Of a stretch of 64,000 nucleotides of DNA, positions 21,358 to 31,397 are shown one piece after another. Position numbers and translations under genes: made by a program. The stretch is from Alopecurus myosuroides. Taxonomy: Eukaryota > Streptophyta > Magnoliopsida > Poales > Poaceae. Each line of letters opens with the position of its first letter. The stretch's first letter is position 1. The DNA lies in contig CM054062.1 of assembly GCA_028641055.1 (NCBI GenBank), forward strand, positions 270,151,765 to 270,215,764, given 5' to 3'. The notes beneath the pieces were generated by a model. That model saw only the letters and a list, made by a program, of their open reading frames with translations. It searched no databases and had not been told where the DNA came from.

Positions 21358-24300
21358 TCACTCAGCGTCCATCTTGGCCTTGCACTTGCCATCATTGGTG
21401 GTAGCAGCAGCACCCGGATCAGTAGTACCAGCCCGCGCAGGAGGTGGAACGACCGGTGTTGAGGTAGCGGGGGCAGAACCGGCTTCAGCTTGCTTCTTGG
21501 CAGCCTCCGCCCTCAACGCAGCAGCTTCCTCCTTCCACCGAGCCAGCATATCATACGGCTCGGGAAGATCCGACTTAACCGCTTCACCAGCAGCATCATA
21601 TGCAGGAACGAGGATATCAACATCCAGGTCGTCAGCGATCACGCTGGCCAGGTAACGGACCTCCTTCTAGACAGCCTGAAAATCCTTCACTGAGAACTTG
21701 GACCCATCAAGCTTGAACTCCGGGAAGCCGCCCATAAGCTTCACTAGCTCGAGCTTAGGGAAATAAGCCTTGGCAAGTGCAAGCCCCCGGGTTACTCCAA
21801 CCCGGCAAGACGAGCGTTTCCAGTGCCAAATCCACTCAGGAATAGTGGAGAAGGCATCCAGCATTCTCTTCAGATCGACATGTCCCTTACCCGGCCACCG
21901 TAATTCCTGAAGGATCCATTTGGTTCCGGCGCATAACTGCCGGATAACGCTCTTCATAGTTTTCAGCCTGGCAATGTCATCCTCATCCGGCATCGCTTCG
22001 TCCGGGCCTGAAGAAATGGAAACATAAGTCGGGAAAACTCTGGCTATTTATCAAAAGGATAACCCGGAGGAAGAAACGTACCAAGTAAAGCACGATACGT
22101 GTCAGAAATTTGGACAGAAAGGCTTGTTAGATCATCTTCTGCTTTGTGAGCCCTTTTCCTATACTTCCTCATTATCATCCTATTCCTCCTGGCCTCAGCC
22201 TCGGCTGCTTCACGCAGAACCACCTCCTTTTCAATGAGCTTGGTGGCATCTGCCAGCTTCTCCTCAGATTGAGTCACGAAAGACTGCATGGATGCAACGA
22301 AGGATTAGCCGGGTAAAGGGGCAAGTTATCAGTTGCTTGTATCATAAAGTCCCAAGCAAATTATGAATCAATTCACTCGGAACTTGGGGACTGGATAAGG
22401 ACACAAGCAACGTTGGTCGGATTTACCTCGTGTTTGGCTATTAAAGCCCCCAAGATGTTTTCTTCATTAGCCCTCAAAGTGCGCAGGGTTTCCAGCATCT
22501 GGGTAAACGTCAGGTCCTCGGGCCGAGTACCGGAAGAGCCGGCAGCCTGGTCGCCTGGTGGGGGAACCCTCCCCGCCCTTGGGGTCGAGACCCGGACAGT
22601 TTGAGTGTCCGGGTTGGGAGAACCCATCCTTGTATCCAGAACCTCGATCTCCTCGTCCACTGGGTCCGACGAGGAAGGAGATCCGGCGGCTCGGTGAAGT
22701 GGATTGTTCAGGGGGCCTTGTTCCTGGTTATTCTCAGTATCACCGCCAGTCGCGGCATCTACGTTCTCAGTCGGCTCCTCTGCCCGATGGTTATCCGTCT
22801 CTACATTCTCCGGATCACTGACGGTGACTTGAGTGCTAAAAGAAAGATGAGAGAAGGCAGTTAGCAGTGGTGATTGAAAATTGTCAGGCATCAAAGGAAG
22901 TCATATAGCAAAAACTTACCCGGCATTTACGGTGTAGTCCGGCGGGAGCTCGCCGCTGGAAGCAGACGAAGTCGCCACAGGGACCACTAACGGAACCCGG
23001 AATTGCCCGGCACGTGGATGGTTAGGAGAAGGGTGGCGTCGAGGAGAGTCGGAAGGACGAGACGGAGGAGCACTGGCACGATGGACGGAGGAGGTAGAGA
23101 TGCCCGGGTTAAGGGGATCTTCACCCGGGGAGCTCGGAGTTACTCTGCGTTTGGCGGGGAGAGAATCCTTCAAGCACGACGAGTTTGATAATTGATGGTT
23201 AAGTCGTCGCATGGCGTCAAAGAGTAAGGTTCAGAGGATAACGAGGAGAAAGGAACCTTGGACACTGCCCCTCTGGTCTTCCTTTTGGCTCCAACTGTTG
23301 CCTCTTGACCAGATTCGGTAGCCTCCGGGTCATCCTCGTTGGTCTCACCTTCGTCCTCCAGCCCTGCGAACCGAGTGTGTGTCCGTGGGAAAAAGTTAAA
23401 TGGGAGGAAAATGATGCAAGTAAAAATAATACAAGTTCCGGGCAAGTACCTTCACTATCATCGGCCGGCTCGTCCTCTTCTTCCGGGTCTCTGGAAGGGG
23501 GGAGGGTTCAACTCTCCAGAAGGGGTCATCAGCCTAGGACAAAAGGATGAGATTAAGGGTTAGAAGCTGTATCAAGTCAAAGTGTGGAAATAAGTTATGA
23601 ATATCGGATATTACCGCTGGAGCCGGGTTTTCCCGAGTAAATGGGGGTAACCCGGCGATGCCCTTTATCACCTCTAGCTTCTCTGTCAAGAAGCCCTTGA
23701 TGGTCTTGTTGGTGTCGCCGGTCGCAAAGCTCTTGGTAGAGTATCGGAGTGCATCCGTGGTATGCCCCGAGTACTCGCACATTAATTTGGTGCGGATGGA
23801 GTTGGGTTGGATTCGGAAATCAACCCAGGTTTTCACTAAATTGAGCCCAAGGAGGCCTTGGGCTGAGAGGATGGCTATCTTAGCTAACGAGGGAAGGATC
23901 GCCTCCCTGTCTGAGTCAGGTGCAAAGGCATTGAAAGACTCGGAAGGCTCGAGGAGGCTCTCCGAGTAGCCCGGCAGTTTCTTTTCGCTGTCTGGGGAGG
24001 TATCGTGGCAATAAAAGAAAGACAGCTGCCAGTGTTTGACGTGGGAGTTTAAATTGAGGGTTGGCATCGGTGAATTCTTGCGGCGTTGGATGGATACCCC
24101 GCCGCAGGTAAGAAGTGCTCCGTCACCACTTTCGCGGCACGGCTTACACTGGAATAGTTCGATGAAGAGAGTCAAACTTGGCGGTATGCACAAGTACGAC
24201 TCGGATAGAACGATGAAGTGGGTAATATTCAACATAGAGTTAGGCCCTATGTCGAATACCCGGAGGCCATAATGGCTTAAGACCTCCCTAAAGAAAGGGT

Positions 24301-24553
24301 GACCCGGAGGACGGAATCCCCGGGTCACGTGCTCTACGAAGCAGATTACCTCATTATCGGCGGGTGTGGGCCGGGTCTCGTTGCCCGGTGCTCTCCAGTG
24401 AATGTCCTTATGAGAAGGGAGTATTCCTAATTCGGCTAGCTCGTCCAGCTTGGACTTTGTAGCTGTGGAACGCCCCCAGTTGGCAGATATGGTCTGGGTA
24501 GTCTTTGCCTGAGTCGGCTGTTTCCCTTGCCGTTTGGGAGCCATGGGATCAAC
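21358..24553 (-). pseudogene. G1-A antisense accessory gene (Transposase_28-like), nearly intact
   Basis: The gene runs opposite to pol. Exon 2 starts after acceptor TTTTGCAG at 24554, with the ATG at 24542-24544 (MAPKRQGKQ). Its first ~310 residues run without a stop to a donor at 23614. They contain the conserved domain (phrases CFVEHVTRGFRPPGHPFFRE and LRVFDIGPNSMLNITHFIV) typical of the 'putative gypsy type transposon' family. Later exons begin with ADDPFW (near 23545), then acidic and proline-rich linkers, a coiled coil (22044-22289) and a C-terminal region (21667-21993) with LALAKAYFPKLE. A TAG at 21667-21669 is the main lesion; the frame then runs to the stop at 21358-21360. Function is unknown. 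Confidence 0.75.
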
Positions 24554-25071
24554 CTGCAAAACACAAGAAAAAGAGGCATAGGAAATAAGACCCGGAAGTG
24601 TTGGATTATCCGAGTATGAGGTATCAAGAAAGTATGAAAACTAAGAACTATCCGGGTATCACGCTATGAGGTGGAGGTTACAAGGTATCCGGGTGTTAAG
24701 TATAACTGTGGAGATTATAGGTCACTTACGTACGGAAAAGCATTTGGGGAAGATGGATGGTTGCCCATGTATCTACTGCAAGCAAAATAGCTGGAAAAGG
24801 AGGATTTTCCGGGTGTTAATGCAATGAGCGGAAAATCGAGGAGGAATGGATCTAGATGGGAAAACTTGCGAACGATTCTACGGGGGATTTGGTGATTAGT
24901 AATGGTAGGAGGATGAGTTGTAGTCATCAAGCAGGTGGTTAAAGGAGTTAGCGAGCATCAAATCGATCTAATTCGATGCGACCGGAAGAACGACTCACAG
25001 GTTGACCTAGATCCAATCCTGGATGAATCGAGAAATTGCGGGGCTAAATTAAACGAGTGCAAGGTACTTAC

Positions 25072-25340
25072 TGGAGATATTGGAGTCTAGCGCGACGGCG
25101 GTGGACGGCGTGGCTCGAGTGCCCCTTCGCGACTCTTGGCGAGTGGAACGAGGGCACGGCGGTGAAGCTTGACGGCGGCGCGAGATGGCTCGAGAGCGAG
25201 CGCGGCTGGCGGCGGCTTTGCTTCGATGGCGAGCACGAGCTTCTTGCGGTGGTGTTACGAGGGCGTAAGGAGCAAGGAAGGAAAGGGGAAACTGAAGTGG
25301 AGCGATGGGTTTTAGGTTACCCTCTGAGCACTATTTATAA
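25072..25340 (-). promoter_or_regulatory. TATA box and non-coding first exon of the G1-A antisense gene
   Basis: On the minus strand TTATAAATAG (25331-25340) is followed by a GC-rich leader that ends at 25072 with CTCCA|GTAAGT. The 518-bp intron ends at 24554. Position, TATA sequence and splice sites match G1-B, so the structure predates the split of the two copies. Confidence 0.72.
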
Positions 25341-26808
25341 GGTGAGGGTGAGTCTATCTCAACGGCCGGAAGCCGGAAATTGTGGGGTAATGGCTATCTA
25401 CACGGATTCTGCGAGATATGCACCAAGTATTGAGCAAAGTATCTGGACAAAAAAGAGAAGGAGATCCACCCCGTGATATCAGGGTCAGTTATCGAGTATG
25501 GAATCTTGACATTTTTATTAGGGTTTAGACCTGGAAAATTAAACCAAAGTATTTGGGGGAAAAGCCGGGTTACTATATGGCCACCATGGAGTAAGGCCTA
25601 GCTGTCTATCAAAGCATCTTAACCCGGCCTCCATATGCTTGTGTGTTTGATATCCTTGCAGGGAATAGCGAGCGCTTCAAGGAAGGATCCGTGAATGTAA
25701 CATCCCAAGTATGAAAACTACCCTTTAGAATGATTGATTTCTTGTTTACTTAAGATATTGCATCATGTCATCATATTGTTGCATTTGTTCCTTTTGTTTT
25801 GCATCTGTTATGCTCTGTTTTCACAACTCAAATCCAAACCTTACTCAAACAATGTTTTCATACTTGTTCTGTTACAACTTTTGGAATAAAAATAACAATT
25901 GAAAACAACCAAATTGTTTTCTTTTATTCCATAATGCTCACTTGTTAAGTTAATGGTTTTAATCAATCAATTGTTTCCAAATTACATTCAAAAATTCAAT
26001 ACATTGTTTAAACAACACCCATGTGGGAAATTATGAAAATTACCAAAACAATCTAATCTGTTGTTTCCAATTATTTCCATGTTTGATCAACTAATAAAAT
26101 GGTGCTTTTAATTCAATTAATTAATTCCAATTTGGTTTTCAAATTCAAAGCAAAATCATCATCAACACCTCATTTGGAAATTATCAATTATCAAACCACT
26201 CCAATAATTCTAATCCAACTAATAATAGGGTTCACCCTATTAAATGGTTGTTTCTATCAATTAACAACATATTCCAATTCAAGTCAAATATTTTTTTCAA
26301 ACAAAACCAATTTGAAATTATAAAAATAATAACCAAAACTTTCTCTCATCCCTTGCTTTCCAATTAATTCTTTTGGGTCACTTTATTAAGAGGGTGATTT
26401 CATTAATCATTTCAAATCTTAAAAATCATCTAAATTTGGTTTATTTCCAAACATCACAAAAACTCAAATAATTTTTGAAGTCCAAACTTGGTAGTTGGTG
26501 GTATTTGACATGTTAGTCTCACCCTAATATTTTCTATGAAGTTGCTAACACCAAAACCCTCCAATTTTCCCTTTCTCCTTTTGTTACAAAAAAAAAACTG
26601 CATCTCAAAAATAAATAAAAGGAGAGGAGAGGCACCTAACCAGCCCATCCCTCCTCTAACCTACCCCAAGCCCAGCCCGTTTACCAACCTGGCCCGTTAC
26701 CCCTTACCTCTGTCGCTGTCCTCTTCCTCACGTCAGCAGTACGACTGCCTCCCCTCCGTTTGATCAACCTTTGCCCGCTCGATGGCGCGCCGTACGAGCT
26801 GGCCACCC

Positions 26809-26814
26809 TATAAA
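26809..26814 (+). promoter_or_regulatory. TATA box with telo-box, LARD-2 5' LTR
   Basis: GGCCACCCTATAAACCCTA, identical over 19 bases to LARD-1. Transcription would be expected to start about 30 bp downstream. The 3' LTR copy is at 32511-32516. Confidence 0.6.
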
Positions 26815-27398
26815 CCCTACCCCCGAGCGAGCTGGCCACCCTGCAACCCTACTCTCTTCCCTGTCGCCGCCGTTTGCTCCATCTGCCAACTCTCTCCTCT
26901 CTGCTGAACTTCTGAATCTCGCTGAAACCAACTGCCTCACTCACCGTGAGAAACACCACCTCTTCCACCTCGCCGCCGGCCTCCACAGCCACCTCGAGGC
27001 GCACCTTCCGCCGGGAATGGAAGCGCGGTTGTCCACTGGTGCTCGCCGTTCCCTCGTCGCTTGCCGGGAGGCATCACGGCGGCCGCGCCGTGCCGGAGAA
27101 GTCCGCAGCTTTTCCGTCCCGTCGCCTGAACCTCTACCACGAAACCCTCGAGGTGAGCCCTCTGCTCCTTCCCTCTCCCTCCCGATCCGTCCGCGCCACC
27201 TTCTGCACCTCACCGCACCAGCACGCAGCCCCACCACCGCGCGAGCCGCGCCCGTGATGCATCGAACCAGCGGCCGCCGGCCTTCTGCTCCTCCCGTCGT
27301 AAATTCAGAGAGCACAGACTGAACCCAAGTTCAGTTAACTTTCGCGCATAACTGAACCTTACCTTTGCACTCACCCTGTGTCTGTCACGAGTCGATGT

Positions 27399-27470
27399 TA
27401 GCCGCACTGGTAGAGAGCTTGTGCGCGCAGCGAGGCGTCCCGGGGTCGAATCCCCGCGGGCGCACCCCAA
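27399..27470 (+). other. tRNA-like (Pol III A/B box) module, LARD-2 5' LTR
   Basis: A-box-like TAGCCGCACTGG (27399-27410) and B box within GGGGTCGAATCCCC (27442-27455), which forms a perfect T-arm. Spacing is 31 nt, as in a tRNA. No matching acceptor stem is visible. It sits at the same relative LTR position and in the same sense orientation as the LARD-1 module, although the sequence between the boxes has diverged. Confidence 0.68.
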
Positions 27471-29761
27471 TTTTTGGGATTTTTCCTCACACACCCCACT
27501 GGTCCCACCCGTCAGTGCCCCCCTCTTGCCACGCAAGCGCCCGGTCACCCCTTGGCCCACTGGCATAGGCTGCGGCTAGGATGCTGTTCGGTGCAAAACA
27601 TTTTAACCCCTTGCTGTTTTATTTTTTTCCAATTACTTTTAAAATGGCAGAATAAACACCACATTTTAAAAACTCAATAACTTTTAATCTGTAAATCAAA
27701 TAAATAAAACCTGTATATGATTTCTGTCCCAAATTTCATAATCTTTCCAATTATTCCATTTGTGTTCTGTTTTGAATTTTCCAAATACATTTAAAAATTC
27801 AAATTTGAATAATTCAAATGCAATTTCTTAAATTCCATAACTAATTCATCTTTAATCCAATAAATGCAAATAAAATATGTTTTCCACACCATTTTGAATA
27901 CCCTATTCAAATATAAAATTTGTTTTCTGGTTTGAACAATTTAAATTGCCTAAACATTTTAAATCTTGTTTAATTCAATTAAAAATTGTCTAATATTGTT
28001 TAATTCATAATTAAATAATCCAAAGTCCAATTTCAAAATGTGAAACATGTAATCCAACTAAAATTTGATGATCTTTTCAAATATAAACTTTGTTATTTGT
28101 TTTGAACACTTTAAATTGATGAAAACAATAATTGTTTGTGTGACATGTCTAAGTAACCAAAACTTTCCAAAATTAACAAATCATTTCCAAACTTGTTTTA
28201 TTCCTTTTCCTTTGCATCTATCATTGTTATTTTGTTGTTATCTTGTCATCATCATCATGCATGCATCATGTTTAACCACTTACACTTGTTAATCAATATA
28301 GATCATTGCTTCCACCTTAACCATTTGCATCCATATGCAATTCACATTGCATATGGGTCCAATTAAATTGTGTTATCTTGTCAAGTAGTTTATTCTGATG
28401 CATCTATTAACATGACATGCATCATCCCATGTTTGTGCACCTATGCCATGATATTGATTGTTTATCTTTCTGCAATGTTTGTTTGCTTCTTCCCGGATAT
28501 ACGACGACGTTGAGACCGACGATACTTACGACATCCCTTCTAAGGATTTAGCTCAGTACCAGGCTACTGGGTTTTGCAGGCAAGTTATCACTCACATGAA
28601 CCACTGTGTTCCTTTCAACATTGGTTACCGATACTTTCCGTTGTTCTTTTCTGCTAAGCCTTAGTAGTAGTTGTTTCTGTTACGAACCCATCACATGAAT
28701 CCCTTAACCTTGATATTGCCTCACCTCCATACCTAAAACCCCTTGCTTGTTGCCTTAGTATTATCTAGCATGCTTAGGTTGTTTTTGCTCGAGTCTGTTA
28801 CCCGTTACTTTCGGTTACTATTCCTATTACGTTGTGGGGGCTCGATGTTTAATCAATCAATCATGCTAATGTTACTATTAATAATAAATTTGATGATAAG
28901 GCACCGGCAGGAGGCCCATGAGAGGTTTTGGAGCCTGCTAGTGTCGACCCTAATAGGAAAAGGGTCTTGTCTACTGATCCATGATGAGCGCACTACCCGC
29001 ATTTGGGAAGCGAGTATGGGCGCCCCCCTCAACTTGACCTGATTCGCATCTCGTCCAAATCGCCTCATTTAGTTCGTGTGTTCTATTTGCCGCATGCATG
29101 TTTTTGCGAGCCCAGGCCAGGGTGGAACTTTTGTAGTCGGCATATAGGGGGACACGTTCTTAGAGTGCTATGAGGGTCCATTTTCTTCTGGGCTCGATTA
29201 GCCGTGCGCCCAAGGTTCTTTGGGCTTGATGCGAGGAATGGTTGGTTGTGTAGAGTACCCCGCTTGGTGGGTTTGATTCCCATCTGGCGGGTTATTCTTG
29301 AGTGTACGGCCAAATTGGTGCAACCCTGCAGGGATAATCTTCTCGAGAAGCCGTGTTTTCCGCGGTTATGGATTACTTGGTGAAAGTACTGGCTAACAAG
29401 TACTCAGGACAACTTAAACATAACGATCAAACATGTTACACCCCATGATTAATAACTTGACTAGTAATAGGCTTATTGACACAATAATTTGAACCATCAT
29501 TAACTCAACGGTGTGAGTTATCCTCGGATTGCTTCTTTGGATAAGGGGCGAGATCCAGGATGGGTTTGTTTGAAGTTATCTTTCAGTTGGTTACAATCCT
29601 CGATCTTATCTCCTTTCTGATAGCCGGAAGTGGTAGAATCTCTGTAGTTGGTTAGCGCAGCCAGTTGCAGCATCTTTATATCCCTTTCTTTCCGTTGAAC
29701 CCAAGGCATCTGTGCTTGGTGTTGACGGGTTACACTTTGGTGAACTGTGAGTCTTGCTTGC

Positions 29762-29779
29762 CAGTACGTTTATGTACTG
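29762..29779 (+). other. GTAC hairpin near the LTR 3' end (LARD-2)
   Basis: CAGTAC-GTTTAT-GTACTG, followed by CCCC. The second copy is 35464-35481. It lies about 570 bp before the LTR end. Confidence 0.7.
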
Positions 29780-30347
29780 ACCCCTTTGGGGCTGTGGTTT
29801 CCGCAGACCTACGTTTCCGAAGATCTACAAGGTGGCTACTACGTGGAGTATGACGAGACTGCTGACGAGTAGATAGCGGACCCGGGCAGGATCCGAGACT
29901 TCGTGGATGGGCTCCGTCTTTTCGTTTCCGGCCTCTTAGGCCTATTTGGTTCTTGTCTGTACTCAGACATGTCAAATGCTTCCGCTGTACTGTAATGATG
30001 TATTGTTGGGGCATGTGCCCTCTGAATGATTGTATTTGCTATCTCTGCTCTAATGAGAGCCATTTGCAAGTTATTTCAATCTTTTGTGTCGTAGAGATCT
30101 GTTGTGATATCACTTGTTAAACGCCGTTGACGTACCATGTGTGTATGGTTTGAAGTACGTCGACGGAAGTGCCTTTGATCTCTAGTGGATAGTTTACATC
30201 GACGATGGAATAGCAGGGCTTGTGTTGTCGCGCATAAGCGCAGGCCTACCAGGAAGCTGGGACGTGGGAGCAGTTATGCCCCATAATCCAAGCATCTGCT
30301 ATCCAGTTCGTACGGTGAGTATCCCCTAGAAATCAGGGTGCGACAAA

Positions 30348-30360
30348 TGGTATCAGAGCC
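30348..30360 (+). other. Primer-binding site of LARD-2 (tRNA-iMet type)
   Basis: TGGTATCAGAGCC, two bases after the LTR end at 30345. Confidence 0.94.
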
Positions 30361-30751
30361 TGTCTGCCTGTAGGATCCCTTTTTACTGGTCGCAGTTGAG
30401 TCTAGAAACTATTTTGTAGCTATATAGGAAAAATGAAACGTGAGAGTAAGAATTCTGTTCTTTTTCTTCTTTCCCCACCCTCCCTCCCTTTTCTGGTAAG
30501 GAAGTGCAACGTTGATTTCTCCCTTCTCATCTAAACTTTCAAATTAGGATTTCACGAATTCTGGTTTCTCTAGGATGGTTATATCTACTAGACCATAGGA
30601 ATGGAGGTGGTTGTGACATGATTTATCATGTTGCCTACTCATGATTGAGAACGGAGGCGTGTAAGCCCCGGAAGCAGATCCTCTATTCCTTAAGCAGTAG
30701 ATATTGATCCTTTAGAAGCCCGGATGGGTTCTCCGTAGTACCTCAGGATTT

Positions 30752-31138
30752 TTGTTCTCGTTTTCCCGGTGTTGCTTCAATATCTTGTTCTTCTCAACAT
30801 CCTTTTCATCCGTTGAAACCTTGTTGTTGTTGTTTCCACTTAAATTCTTCTACCGGCGTCTAATCAAAGTTTTCCCCGTTCATCTACTAAACTCTATTCC
30901 AGTTAAAGTGTTATTTGATACCGGAGCATCACATTCCTTTGTGTCAACAATCTTTTCCACAACATACAACCTAATTCTGGTTCCACTAAGCAATCAAAAC
31001 TCTGTTCACTCCCCGGGATATCAAATGTTGACTTCCAAGATAAGTAAGAACAATACAATTCTAATGAGAGGCCACATATTCCTCGTTTCTCTCATGTTGC
31101 TGATTCTGACATTGATGTCATCCTTGGTGTTCCATTGA
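30752..31138 (+). pseudogene. Aspartic protease fragment in LARD-2
   Basis: A 128-residue frame contains IPVKVLFDTGASHSFVS, the D-T-G catalytic loop, at about residues 49-65, followed by sequence like the LARD-1 copy (TIFSTTYN, ILVPL). The first ~45 residues are leucine- and serine-rich and do not look like gag. The protease stops being recognisable after about 35 residues past the loop. No RT, RNase H or integrase core follows; the next recognisable coding sequence is the pol tail at 31291. Confidence 0.75.
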
Positions 31139-31290
31139 TGTCAATAACTCTGTTCCAACCTTATTACAGATAGTCTATTCTCCAAATGAATCAAATCCTA
31201 TCCAGCTATACACCATCCATACAAAACCTATACCTCTACTAATATTGTTCCAGTGGTTTCCAAATTCCCTGACGTCTATCCAATGTGCAC

Positions 31291-31397
31291 GATGTGTTTC
31301 ACGTGTCACAACTCAAGAGGATCTTCGCAAGAAGCATCCGGACCTTTTCTTTTCTCAGTAGGAATCTCGGGGCGCGATTCCTTCAAGGGGGGGCGTT
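31291..31397 (+). pseudogene. Pol C-terminal remnant and polypurine tract of LARD-2
   Basis: Translation from 31291 gives DVFHVSQLKR, the conserved motif at the end of gypsy chromovirus integrase. In another frame from 31317 it gives EDLRKKHPDLF, the end of the chromodomain region of Tekay/Del-like elements, followed by a stop and a glycine-rich tail. The chromodomain core between them is deleted. The tail runs into the polypurine run AAGGGGGGGCG just before the 3' LTR at 31398. This ties the LARD family to a chromovirus parent. Confidence 0.65.

Larger units (their letters stand above)
25696..30345 (+). repeat. LARD-2 5' LTR, 4650 bp
   Basis: TGTAACATCC...GTGCGACA. In order: AT-rich (to about 26640), GC-rich (26640-27580) with TATA box and tRNA-like module, AT-rich (27600-28450), conserved middle with the 251-bp block (28829-29079), then the GTAC hairpin (29762-29779). 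No recognisable protein is encoded. Confidence 0.95.

Noticed and set aside
26771..27322. A 183-residue Arg/Pro-rich protein in the LARD-2 LTR (also 32473-33024; a 230-residue frame at 2593-3285 and 8456-9148 in LARD-1)
   Set aside because: GC-rich sequence gives long open frames by chance on both strands. LARD-1 and LARD-2 frames do not encode similar proteins.
27399..27470. A functional tRNA gene
   Set aside because: A box, B box and T-arm are present but no seven-base acceptor stem pairs, and the anticodon arm is poor.
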